Part shown: positions 1-12,312 of the stretch, piece after piece | Layout of the letters: every line of letters starts with the position of its first letter | How positions within the stretch are numbered: the stretch's first letter is position 1 | Assembly (NCBI GenBank): GCA_013400975.1 | Contig: WBMZ01003024.1 | Location: forward strand, 230,171-294,170 | From: Atrichornis clamosus | Taxonomy: Eukaryota > Chordata > Aves > Passeriformes > Menuridae | DNA length: 64,000 bases | Reading direction: 5' to 3' | The notes under the pieces: model-generated | Seen by the model: only the letters and a program-made list of their open reading frames with translations | Databases searched by the model: none | Told to the model about the DNA's origin: nothing | Position numbers and translations under genes: made by a program

Positions 1-624
1 CCCACTGCATCACAGGGGTTCCCCACAACTCACACTATGTTCTCATGGGCCTGTCTGGCACCACTGAAATGCCCAGCCTGGGTCAGGATAACATGGGCTC
101 AGCACTACTGCATGACACCAATCACTTAGGACATCCTTGAAGCTCTGTGGTGGCACATATACACAGCTCTGCCATGCTGCAGGGTTGAGAGATGGCCTCC
201 TCCCTCACATTTTCCCACAGGCAGAGCTCACAGGATGAAATCCCACCCCTGCTGAAAGTGTGAATCAGGATTTCAGCCAAAATGTTGCAACAAACACATT
301 TGTCCTGCAGAGTAAGCAAATAAAGTGGCAACGCTACACCAGTAGAGAACAGGAAGCTTTTGATGACACTGGCTCCAATTTTTTAACCTATTAAGATTTC
401 CATTACCCTCAGGCTCATTATTCAGCAAAAAGTAAACACCAATAAATCTGAAATAACAAGTGAAACACATGTACTTAAGCAAAAAAATAATCCTAGGAAA
501 TGTTCTTTCCTTTAGCACATTAGAAACAGTCAACACAGCAATATCAGGGTGAAGCTCTGAAACACATTCCGTCGTCCAAAACAAGGGTCTCAGGACCCAG
601 AGGTGTAAGACTTAGGTCTTGGGA
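1..624. other. Non-coding stretch, nothing recognised
   Basis: No repeat, RNA gene or coding exon is recognised here. The open frames on the minus strand are short, overlap one another and show no domain. Confidence 0.6.
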
Positions 625-781
625 GGATCTTAGGGTCTTGGATGCCCAGTCCTTAGAAGTGTTCAAGGCCAGGTTGGATAGGGTAAACTGGTTTAGTGAA
701 AGGTGCCCCTGTCCATGGCAGGGTGTTGGAACTATCTTTAAGGTCTCTTCCAACCCAAACCATACAATGATTCTATGATCC
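625..781 (+). mobile_element. CR1 LINE fragment, 3' end
   Basis: The strand carries the bird CR1 3'-terminal sequence in order: a GGATGCCC block near 639, GAAGTGTTCAAGGCCAGGTTGGAT near 657-680, a GTCCATGGCAGGGTGTTGGAA block, then TTCCAACCCAAACCAT and the terminal ATTCTATGAT at about 770-780. The element is 5'-truncated, as CR1 copies usually are, and its 3' end points right. The match is from remembered consensus. The left edge is uncertain because the sequence before 639 is diverged. Confidence 0.92.
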
Positions 782-3700
782 AAAGATCTCAGGGAGAAAG
801 AAAGGAGGATCCATGACTGGAATTCTGTCACTGATATCCTTCACGCCTGTGTCTGAGAAGTTCCTTTCCAGTAGCAATGGCAAGGACTAAAAGAAATGTG
901 CTGATTTTCCTTCCCCTCTCCAGTGCTGTCAGGAGTGGTGCAATCTGCACACACCTCTGTGTCTACACCGTGCTGTCAAGTACTTATACTCTACTTCACG
1001 TGTATGAAAATCATGTGTCTTTAAGTACTACAAAAGCCATTTTTCCAGTAGAAGATAGATTACCTTTTTTGCCACTGTCTGTGTTAAAATACCTTGTGGA
1101 CCTCTGAGCAGATCCAAATTCTTCCTTTTACATTAAACTGCGGAAGGTTTATTCTACATTTCCATAAGTAGCCATTTTAACTTTTCCATTTTCCTTTTTT
1201 AAACAGGAAGCCTCCCCACTGCTTCTCCACTTTCTCTAAGCTCTTTGTTTATATTCTACTTCCATTACCAGAATTATTCTTACATTTTTCCATCCCCTAT
1301 TCTGAACAAACATTTACACTGACTCTGAATGACTTGTATTATATAAAAAGGGAAACAACAAAGCAAGAGGGAACAAAAGTAACATCTCTGTGAGAGGATG
1401 AAATGTGACTAGTGCCTCCTTGCTGATAGCAGCCTTGAAAGGAAACTGCTTGCCTGCTCTGAGCATCCGTGGCCACAGGACCATGCTAAAAAGGCAGAGA
1501 TGCGTTAAATGCAAAACAGAGTTATGTCAATCACAGCCACCAGTTTGAGGTTACCTGGATTTGCACTTAAGCTATCAGGAGTCCTTTTCTCATTTTTCCA
1601 AGGTGTGTCAGTGCCCAAGCCTTTGTTCTGTGCTCACAGTGCACATCACCTACCAGCTGTGCCAATGTACTAAGGACTTGCCAGTCCAAGCACCTCGCAG
1701 AAAACTTCCCTCATTCCATGAGAGCACAAAGAAGGCTGTCTGCAAACAGCTTCTCTTCACAGCATGCCTCCATTTGCAGCAGGTAGGAGCTGTGCAAGGG
1801 GAAATACATCTTCCCATCTCCAAATTCCCAGGAGCATGTTGTGATACATGGAAACCACAGCAGTCAACAGAAAGGAAGAGCTGAAATTCTTCCCTCTCCT
1901 TGAAGGGAGATATTCCTTTAAAGAAGCATCCTGCTGTACGTTTACCAGGTAACGTGTCCTAATGCACTAAGCACGAGACCAGACAACACATCCCTTTCCC
2001 TTCTTCTGCTGCTCTTTTGTGATTTGTTCTCTAAATATTTTCTCATCATCTCGTTAGTTGGGGATATGATAATCTGTAGAAAGAAGGGAAATTCCCACTT
2101 CTGTTCATATGTTCTTCATCTTTTTACAAAATTCAAATACTCAGTTTGCAAAGTCTATATGCATGTAGGGCCTTTTCCACATATGATCTCTAGAAACTTT
2201 ATTACTATCCATGAGAAGCAAGAAAAGGATCTGCTTGGAGGTCCCAAGATGGATTTGCAGGCTTGGTGTTTGAGAAAACTGAAATTACTTTACTTGAAAT
2301 CTGAATATATTTGTTCTGTAAATCATTGCCTGACAATAAACCCCTACTCTATTTTTATTGTAAGCACTTTGCAATCTAATTTCCAGAGAGAAGATCTTTG
2401 AGTAAAAGATCATGTGATAAAATTTCTTGACATAGTTTATGCTTTTATGTATTATTTTCAGTTTTATCCCAAAACAGTGTCAAAAATGTGACAGTTCTGT
2501 ATCTTACAGATCTGATTTTATTTTCACCTTCCATACTTTTGTGTTTGTAAAATCTGATTTACAAATGTCTAGATATCAATTCTGCCGAAGTTGTCTTGCA
2601 ACACAGCCCTGTAACTGAACAAACAAAATTCATCTCACCCAGACATCCTTATAAAGGAACACAACATTTTTTTTAAACTCTGGCTCAGCATCTCATCTCT
2701 TCTGTGGTGATGAAAATCAATATTGCATCTATGGTGAAGCATGTCAAGCTCTCTGTGGAATTTATTATACTCTCTGCACCAAATGTTCTACCAGCAGGTC
2801 TGCCTCATGATATTCAGAACTTGTATAATTAGAAAAGAATCCAGCTAATGCTGGAAAGAATGACTGTCCATAACTCATCAGGTTAGAAAGCTGGAAGGCC
2901 TGGAGCAGGAAAGAAATAAGCGGAATTTTCAGCTGAAGAGGAAAAATTAGTTTTCTGTGCTTTCTTACTGTGAATATCTATTTTATATACACGATGAAGC
3001 ACAATGTCTTCTTTCTGAATAGACAACAGCATTGTTGATCACAGCAGCCATAGGACACCATCAATTTTCCCGTGTGGCCCACAGCACAACCTTTGGATAG
3101 CTGGAGGGGCAGCTCTCGCTTAGGAACGCACTGTCCTGCCCTGGGCTGGCTATGTTTCTGTTTTAAGTCCATGGAGAAAGCTCTAACTTGTGTGGGTCTC
3201 CAGGATCTCTGGGGTCTGATGCAAATGTGCAGAGGCCTTGATTTGTCCCCTTTGGCAATGCCCCGTACTACTGACAGCAGAGGGCTTTAGTGGTGTCTTA
3301 TGCACAAAAACTTCAGGAGTATTTCCCTTTCCCACATTCTACAGGAGGCCAAGATTGCCAGAGACAATGGAGAGGCTCTGGGGTCAGCTTGAGCTGTGAG
3401 AGAGCGCATACTGTGTCTAGGTGTCGAATACCAGGGTCCTTATTCTGAGACAATTAACTCTAGTCCTTGTTCATTATTTCAAGACTTTGGATTCCACTTT
3501 TTCCATCTCACAATGTCTAATTTAACTGCTCTTCACATCTAACAGGCTTCTAAAAATGAGGATTATATTTTTGCATTCTTCTTTTGTCCTCATTGTAATG
3601 TCTTTCCCAAGTATTTCACTGCATCAAATTCCTTTCTCATTATCAGAACCTAAGCACTGCTCTCTTCTTATTCTTAATTCTCTTGGATTCTGATTTCTAT

Positions 3701-6700
3701 CTGCAAAGCAGAGGCTGACTCCTTTGGGAAGAGTTGGCCCTCCATAGACATAGCCTTCAGACAAAACTCACTCTTCACTTTCAAATTGGAAACATCTGCA
3801 TTAACATGGCTGACATGCAAGATAAGGGTTAGGGTTCATTTAAAATATTCTTATGACAATTTTCCCAAAGATTCTTTCTATTTCCTTTGTAAATAAAGGT
3901 CTTGATTGCTGGTTTGAATCTTGGAGATTTCCAGGGAAGAAGGAGTTAGTTGTTCTGTATTTTAAAAAGTTGACAGGGGCACTGAGATATCCTTTGTCAC
4001 ATTTGCTAAAATATTAATAATTGCATTTTGATGGTGAGCGTACTTCTGCCTGTCTCACTAGAGCCAAATCCTGGTGTGTTTCATTTTCTTAATATTTTCC
4101 CCATCAACAGTTTCACTGAAGGATATGCTCATCATACAATTCTGTCTTCAAGGTTTCAATGGCATAGGCTCCTTGTGAAGGGGAAGGATTTCTGTGGTAA
4201 CATCACTCATAGAAACTGGTCAATAGAGCACATGGGGCTCAGCGATTTTGGTACATCATGGTGAGTTCAGTCTTCTGTGTATGTGACTAAATGTCCTACT
4301 TCTTACATGGCCCAGGAACAGATGTTTAGGGAAAGCACAGAACCAGGACACATATCACAGGGTGATTCATCCCCACTACCCTCGGACAGTTTCCGAGAAG
4401 CAATACTTTTGGATTTCCTGACGTAGCGGTTACACACGGGCAATCACTTTGAAGAGTCACTGGTGGACCGATCCTTAATGAATGTCTCATCCCTTGCAGA
4501 ATTCGTCAGCACTTTTGGTGTCTGTGAGGGCCAGCAGCCAGGAATCCCTCCATTGCTTTTGGAACTGCTGCCTCACATTGTCTCTGGTGCTTGCACGAGT
4601 ACATTGCAGCTCATCGTCATTTCCTCATGTTCTCTGCCAGCTTCAGCATTTCTCAGGGGTCTGGCAGATTCCAGCTCTGCCATATATTTTCTGAGCTGAA
4701 GAGAGCAAGACCTTATGATCCCTCCCTGTAGAGAAGCCTCTAAACGTCTATATTGTTCTTCTCTCTACCTTTGCTAAATTACCCATAATTTTTTAAGATG
4801 CAACAGAATTTTAGGTTCTGGATAAGTACCATTCTAACAATAAAAATAACAGCATACTCCCAGCTCACTCTCTTATTGCACTCTCTAGGTCTTTCACTCC
4901 ATCTTTCTGTTGATCAATTTCTCTTGATGCTTTTTTGCCTTTTTTCTTTCTCATTTTCATTTTCCATGAAGACACATTTCTTGTATTTTTCTTTCTAATT
5001 GTTTTGTGATGGGAGTGGGGGAGATGAAAGACGTTGTTTGCTCTTCATGTCTGCAATTGAAACAATACCCTAGAATAAAAATAAAAGTGTAACATAATCA
5101 AAATATTAGATTAAAATGCTTAGCTAACAGATGATCATTAAATACATGTACACTTTAAGAAGGGGTACTTATGATGCCCCCCTCACTCCTTGCATGATGA
5201 ATAGTACCATTTCTGTGTACTTAATAAGAACGCATTTTAAATCACACTGTATAATATCTTTTGTGGCAATGCGTGATGGCCAAAGTATATAAAATACAAA
5301 GAAGTTAAGTTGCAGCTGAACTAACAATATATTCTTCTGGAAGGAGACATTGAATAAATTGTGGATGTTTTTTGATAGCAAATTAAGTTCTTCTAAGAGC
5401 TCTGCTGCATTTCTCTGCATTCCTCAGACATAACCTTTTAAACAACTTTTTCCAATTATAAATATTCCCCTAAATTTCCATGGTATTAAGAACATAATGT
5501 ATATCTTGCAACGATCAGTTAACATGATGAATACAAACTAAGGAGAGCCTTTCTCATCAGGAAGTAATAATTTTATATAGTTTTTTTGGTGACAATGGCG
5601 ATTTCTGTTTTGGGAGCAGTCACATGCATATGTTCACATATATTTCTTCAAAGACTGATCAAGCTGATTTAGAGTCAGACACAGATTTTCCCAATAGAAA
5701 GGACACAGATTTCTGTAATGGGAAAGAAAGAAATCTTTTCCCCTCAACTTTCTCAAAGGCAAAAATACAAGCCACAGACAAACCAGTTTGCAGTTGCTAT
5801 ATGGTGTAATGAACACTAATCAGTGAAGATAGAAGGTGTGGTGTGGTGAACACTTCACAGAGAACATCAAGCAGCAGATCTGACTTTTGTCACTGAGTCT
5901 GTCACTGAGTCATTCACAAATTGAGCTAATCACTCTGGACTATATTTCACAAAGTACCAGATGATTTCTCTCACCCTTTTTTAAATTTTTCAGTGTGCAC
6001 TGTCAGAAAGGATCAAGATTTGACATTAAAAAATAGCAGCTTCTAAGGAAAATTCTGAGGTACCATTTGGGAGATGACCAATCTTTGCCTTCAATCTTTA
6101 ACTTGACACTTTCTTTAGAAAAGCTTTCATTAGCTCCAGAATTTTTGTGCTTCCTTTCCCCTAGAAAGGACTGTATAACTGGCCAGCTTCACATCCTATG
6201 CAAAGTTCATTTAGTGCTTGGACAGCCTTTTGTGGTCCAGAGATGAAAAATACACAGCAATGCAGAGGCTTATCAAATGGTTATAGCATTTGAATATAAT
6301 TATTCAACTTGAAATTCAGCTATAAAGATGCATGTTGAGAGAGGAAGAGTAAGCACACGTGCATGAAATCTGAACCCATCCAACTTTTTCAGTTCAGATT
6401 ATATTAACCGCTTCCCTTTCCTGAGTCATCATCATGTATCAACCTCCAGACAAATTTGTGTTCACTTTTGCCCATGCAAAGAGCTTCTCTAATGCTGCCT
6501 TGTTAGGGGTGATCTCATCAATTTTCTTATTCTTTACTTCTTTGTGATAAATATTTCCTACTTCCCTCTGGGAGCACCCAGGAAAATAGCAGTTAAAACG
6601 TGATGCAGCAGTCTATCTCTCCTGTTTTTCCAATCAAATCCCATATCTCATTAAAGAATTATATTTGCAGTCTCTCATCACTGTGGAGATTAATTGTAGC

Positions 6701-7010
6701 AAGCATGACAGACTCACACAAAGTTTTAGCCACATCCATAATTAATCCTCTTTTTCATCACCCCTGGCTTCACCTACTCTCCTGCAGCTTGATTTGCAGG
6801 CAATATTCTGCACAAGTGAGCAGTCATCTACCTACTACCACAATAATTGCACCTCTTCTATGTCTGAGGAGGCATTTCAGAGCCCTTTTGCAATAAAATC
6901 AGAAATAGTAGACTTGAAGGCAAAGCACTCTTCCTAGCCAACCATAGTACCAAAAGTCTCAGCGTTCATGCCTGTTATCAGTGTATCATTCCATATGCAT
7001 ATTTGTTTTT

Positions 7011-7037
7011 AAAAACAAAACAAAACAAACAAACAAA
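7011..7037. repeat. Low-complexity AAAAC/AAAC tract
   Basis: A run of AAAAC units passes into AAAC units. It is simple low-complexity sequence with no sign that it is the tail of a retroposed copy. Confidence 0.85.
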
Positions 7038-7227
7038 TGGAAGAAAGATCTGATTACTGAGGTTGTGATCCAGATCAGAAATGAACTACAAACTACAGAT
7101 GGCAAAAATGTTTCTATGCATGTAGAAATGTAAATGGAAAATGACAACAGTCTTTCAAGATCTTTTTTTTTTAATACTCTTTCACTAGTCCTATGGCTGG
7201 TTACATTGTGTGTGTGAATACATGGGT

Positions 7228-7250
7228 TTATATACATATATATATACAAC
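7228..7250. repeat. Short TA-rich microsatellite-like tract
   Basis: Alternating TA with one CA interruption. It follows a short GTGTGTG run about 20 bp upstream. Confidence 0.75.
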
Positions 7251-8711
7251 ATCACTTCTCAGTAAAATTATTCTTTTTCTATTTGGTCTAGACCCATTAA
7301 AACTGGCTAAGCTGTTAATGGACAGCTCTTAATACAGTTCAAGAAGAGGAGACCTCTGATGATCATCCCAGAAAGCTGGGACTGAAGTTAAAAAGAAAGG
7401 CTCCATGTCTTGTGAATGGGCTCCAGAGTCCAGGGGCTTGTTTTGCCTCTCACCTCCTGGGTCTCACAGGTTGAGTCCCTGGACCACCCTGTGCATCAAG
7501 CTCACTCCTTATTAGAGCAGCTGGCTTGTGGTCTCCCATCTCCACAATGTCCCCTGAGTGTCTGATCCAGCCAAAAGTGATTTCTAGCAAATATTGGAGA
7601 GGATCATCGCTATACTTGCCTGTGGAGGCAGTAAAAACCAACAGTGCAAGGATCCAGATTTGCCTCCTTCCTGCCTTGCTTGCAGAGACATCTGGGAGAT
7701 AATTTCACACCTGCATTGTATTTTGGACTGTGATGTATCTCCAGATGTGCTGACTATATTAAACAGAGTCCTCTCCAGCCCTGCGAGATGCCTCTCCCCA
7801 CCCTCTTCTTGGTATCTCCAGCCATGCTGACATCCTTGAAATACTTCCTGACTGTCTGCATTTGCTCTCCCCTCTTTTTCTTTCTGGGAAAGTGTGAAGA
7901 TTCCCCAAAAGTGGTTGTTGCGGAGCCGTTCTCCTATTCCAATCAGCTGGAGCTTACGCTACAACATCTGTCCAGCTTCTTGCACCTCTCCCAGTCACTG
8001 TCAGCCCCTCTGCACTGCAACTCAGGCTCCTTCTAAATAGAGCAAAAGGAGAAATGCAAATATGCACTGTGTGGCACCTTTGCACACAGCTGCAGGGCCC
8101 TGGAGAAAAGTCTGGGAGAATCACCCTGGTTCAAGGCATGAAAGGGGTCCCCTGCCTTGTCTGCTGCCTTCACCCATACTATGCCACATTTTTCTGTCAT
8201 GACCCTGGGACTCTGCCTGCCTCCTCCATGGCCTGGCACTCCCACAGTAGCCTTATGGCAGCTAAGGAAACCTGCTGCCCTCCCGCAGGACCCACGTGCA
8301 GTGCCCATCACCCAACTCAGGTCACCTTCTCCTGAGCCTTCACACTCTCCAGACACTACTTATGGTATGAACATTGCAAAAGCATGAACAAGCTTTTTCC
8401 ACATCAGAATTAAAAAGTACATAATCTTTACTTAGAAGTTGTGAGATTGTTATAAATGGAAATATATAAAAGGTATTTTCATTTTCTCTCTGGGTTTTCA
8501 GCATTCCTGGTTGAATTTCCAAGCTTTCTGTTTCAAGAACAAGGATTAGAAACCACTTATATTCCTGGACAGCTGAGGTTGCCATATAAATGTGGTTCCA
8601 GGAGCTGGAGCCTTGGGACAAAAAATGGCAAGCATCTTCAGTAAAATTAGGAAAGTCAGCAACAATTTTTGCATTTATGAAAATTTCAGCAAGGCCCAGG
8701 ACTGAATGAAG

Positions 8712-8840
8712 ATCATAGAAATATATAATAGAATCATAGAATGGTTTGGGTTGGAAAGGACTTTAAAGATCATCTAGGTCTAAACCCTCAGCCCTGGGCA
8801 GGGAGACACCTTCCACAAGACCAGGTTGCTCAGGGCCCTG
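8712..8840 (-). mobile_element. CR1 LINE fragment, 3' end, reverse orientation
   Basis: Read on the plus strand, it starts with the reverse complement of the CR1 terminus (AATCATAGAATGGTTTGGGTTGGAA at about 8733-8757). It continues through an AAAGATCATCTAGGTC block and a GGGCAGGGAGACACCTTCCAC block to CCAGGTTGCTCAGGGCCC. It is the same subfamily type as the fragments near 0.7 kb and 50.6 kb, but inverted. It is 5'-truncated near 8840, and a few extra bases separate the two copies of the terminal octamer. Confidence 0.92.
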
Positions 8841-11800
8841 TTCATTATTAACCATTGATATCTATATACAAGATGGACCTAAAACTACAGTGAGACCTAA
8901 GAAATCCAGACCTGACCCTTAAATTTGCCACAGGATTTCTGTATTACCTCAGGTCAGTGTGACCCACTTAGTTTCATGGAAGACATTGAGTCCACTCAAT
9001 TTGGAAAGGTCAGGAAGAGAGTGCTCAGCATCTTGCAGGACAGAACCCTCCATGCTTTAATGTCCTGTACGTAAATCTTGAACAAAGCTACTCCTTCTGT
9101 CCTTCTGCTCTCCTCTGATCAGGGTGTCCTCTGCAGCAGAACTTTTCTCCATGAGCTTGACACACATTCAAAGAACGCTCAGTAGCTTTTAACTATAATT
9201 AACATTCTGCATCAATTTCTGCACTGTCATTACTCTGAAGGGGTAATGTTGTTGTATGTGGAAAAATCAAATACATTTTAAAATATTGACATTAAGTCTG
9301 CCACCAATATATATTTCAGGTGACACACGGGGACTGCGTACATGGAGGATCCCACACACAGCAAAGCAGACAGTGATATGAAACCGAAAAGAAAATGATT
9401 TGCTAATTTACAACTAATAATTAAAAGGGCCTGTCTAGGAGCCAAGCTTCCTCAGCATGTGTTTAACATTACTTCTGAGAAGGTCATTGCTGGCTTCTCC
9501 AGGAAGGGAGTTCCGGAGAGGGTACAGTAAGTGCACAGAGTTTAAATGAGCAGCCCCAGTGCAGACATTTCACAGTCTTCAGGGATGCACAAACAATTCT
9601 GCCTCAGCAGCACAGAAACAATGCCCTGTATTCACAAAGACTACAGGAACTTCAATATTGTGTGGAGGGGAGGTGGGGGTGAGGGAAGTCTTGAAATGCG
9701 GATAAATTGGTATTCACCAAGTGCCATTCCTTAATTTACAACAGTCTTTAACTTCGGAGGCAATTGCCAAGGTGCTCATAAAAAGAGAAATGATGAATAT
9801 TCAGGATGTCTTCTGAATCCATCAGGCAACTGAGGATGAGGTCTCCATATGTACAACTTCGCCTGTTTTCACATGCTGGTAGAGAGAGTGCCAAGGTGGC
9901 GTCAGGAAGAAAAATGGCTCCTTAGGTTGCCAATGGGGAGAGAGGAAAGGAGGGTAAAAAGTGTATATCAAGTGCATGGAAATGAAAATTTGTTTAAGTA
10001 AGTAATTCAACCTAAATGTACACTACGTGGCGTGGCGTGGACCTGGCTGTTAAGCTATCTGGCATGGCCAGCTCTGTGAACAGGTGTGCATAGTATCAAT
10101 GTCAAGTTAAAAACAGTTTTCATTTTCCACACCATCCCCTCAAGGGTCTCAGGGAGCCTGAGGACAAGGAAAGGCTCAGGCTAGACCAAATAGAGATAAA
10201 ACTTGACTTACAGAAGCTGAAAGAAGCTCTATGTGTCTGGCTTGAATGAGGAGCAAGTCAGTGATGGAACAGGCTTTCTCCTTCATCCTCTTCCCCAACT
10301 CCCAGTTTCTCTCTTTGACAACCTTTACCAACATCCCAGATAAGGTAGATGAGGCACTTACAATCACAGTTGGTAACTGATGAGGAAAACATGCTGTCCA
10401 GCTCTTACATCCCAGAAAATAATGTCTACTGAATGCCATGAATCACAGAGGATCACAGGCCATTAATCACCAAAGGGTGGAAGGGACGAGTTTAAAGTCC
10501 TGTGTACAAAACACAGCCATTTCTCTGGGGAATCTCAGACCTGGCATGATTCATTTTGCTTTCTCAGGGAGGAATCGCATGGGGTGGAAGAATAAATAAT
10601 GCCACAGCCTCCTGAGTTCATCTGGTAGCAAGGCCAGCACTCCCATTGAGGAGCAGAGGCTTTGGTCATAGGAGGTGTGCATTGCCACAGGAGGTATTAG
10701 GGTGTCCCAGAGCCAGTGTAAAGGTATTACTCAGTCTACCAGGTCTTCACTAAAAGACTGTAGAGAGAGTCACTGGGATTCACAGGGTGGTAGTCTTCGT
10801 TGTCCATGTCTCTTGAGGTTTTCAGTGTCCCATTTTGTAATAACACAGGTTCACAGTCTGGCCCTGGAACCATTCCAGGTTCTTGTGTAATGGGGTATTC
10901 CAAATGCAGCCTTTTGGAAGGAAGGTGCTCTATTGCCTATGAACGAGGGGCAGGTGTAGTTACCTGCTTTTCCAGCCAGGACTATAAAATGTGGTATACA
11001 CAGGATACACAGAGAGGGGGAGTACTGGGTGAATTTAGTAGTCTTGGTCTTTAAGCAAGCTAAGAGCCAGCAGCTGATGACCAGATAGTGCATGGGGCCC
11101 TTCCACAGATTCATACACACAGGTGAGTGACCTTCAAATGAGTGATTACCCCGCTCCTGCTCCTAAGTATGGATGTGGGGAGGAGGATTTATCTCACATC
11201 TGAAATAAAAAATGATTAGCTTATAGTCATGGCTAGTTTAATTGCTTTGTGTTACTGCTGATATCGTTTCTTGGGTTTTCCACATCAGTTTCCCATCCTC
11301 TTTAAATAAAAAATGCCAACACACCTGAAGCAGAACAACTTAGTAAAGACAGATGCAAATCTTCAGACACACAGATTATCTAGCCAAAGAGTTTGTGTTC
11401 AGTTCCGTTCAGAGCTGAGTTTTCCACTCTTTGCAGTGATTTACAGAACATTTTGTGTGCACACAGCTTGGCTTTCTAGTGTGCTTCTGGTTGGGCTGTT
11501 CCGAATCTGTGGTGAAATAGCAAAACAGGATAGATGAGAGAGGGTATTTCCATTGTTAATCGCCAGCATTTACATTCACACCTGAGTACCTTGCCCAAAT
11601 GCAAGCATGGACACTTACAAGAACTATGAGAACTCAGCATAGGCTGAGCAGCCCCCCATCTGAGAGTTTTCAGGAAACTGTCTAAAAGGAGGAAAGTGCC
11701 AGAAACATGCTGAGACCAGACGTTTCATAGAATGGTTCCAAAGACATCTTCCACGATTGTCTTTCCTCCTCGTTCTCTCATCTGTAATCACCAGGCAGGC

Positions 11801-12263
11801 ACAGGGTCATGGGTGATACAAGTACATTCTTTGACCACTGGTTCTAAGGTTAATATGAAAAATGTTCCACAGTCTGCTATTGTGGAAATACCAGAGACCA
11901 CCCTTCAAAAGCAAACCAAAGAATTATACCTACACATTAATGAGAAGGGAGTAAACAAAGCAACTCAGAGACGGCAGAATTACACCACTGTAGAGACTAA
12001 TAGGATGAAATAGCTCCAGATGAGGTTTCCCTGATCCTCTGTCAGCACTCCAAGGAGTTCAGCAACACGGTGTGTTCCAGGCTCGCAGGGGCTGCGCTGA
12101 GGCGTTCGGATCAGCCGGTGAGCTCCGGTCTGTCAGTGGTGTGATTAGCCATGGTCTGAGAAGGTAGCCAGCAGTGTCTGCATTCCAGACCACAACTAAG
12201 AGTCTCTTTCACAGTTCATTGCACTGCAATGAAAATTAATTTTCCTTCATCATTTTACTCTTG
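8841..12263. other. Non-coding DNA, possible degraded CR1 near 10.44 kb
   Basis: No gene is supported. Bases 10441-10510 begin with AATCACAGAGGATCACAG and contain GGAAGGGAC and TTTAAAG blocks. This resembles an old reverse-orientation CR1 end, but the identity is too low to call it firmly. A three-unit CGTGG repeat lies at about 10026-10040. Otherwise nothing is recognised. Confidence 0.5.
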
Positions 12264-12312
12264 TGAAATGAAAAAAAAAAAATAAAAAGGGGAAAGGGGA
12301 GGGGAAGGAGAC
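12264..12312 (+). repeat. Purine-only tract with clustered G runs
   Basis: A run of about 49 bases is almost entirely purine (one T). It is A-rich on the left and ends with three runs of four G separated by short A-containing spacers and then GGAG. Such tracts can adopt triplex or quadruplex structures, but no function is implied. Confidence 0.7.

Larger units (their letters stand above)
782..8711. other. A+T-rich non-coding DNA
   Basis: About 7.9 kb with no supported gene. Open frames do not exceed about 125 codons, have no recognisable domain and are not arranged like exons. The stretch holds short homopolymer runs, an A-rich C-interspersed tract at 7011-7037 and a TA-rich tract at 7228-7250. 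No tRNA-like or retroviral sequence was found by eye. Conserved regulatory elements may be present but cannot be recognised from one sequence. Confidence 0.6.

Noticed and set aside
3824..3837. AGGGTTAGGGTT, telomere-like
   Set aside because: Only two units. Expected by chance and not an interstitial telomeric array.
11727..11745. CATAGAATGGTTCC resembling a CR1 end
   Set aside because: Only the first dozen bases match. The following sequence is not CR1.
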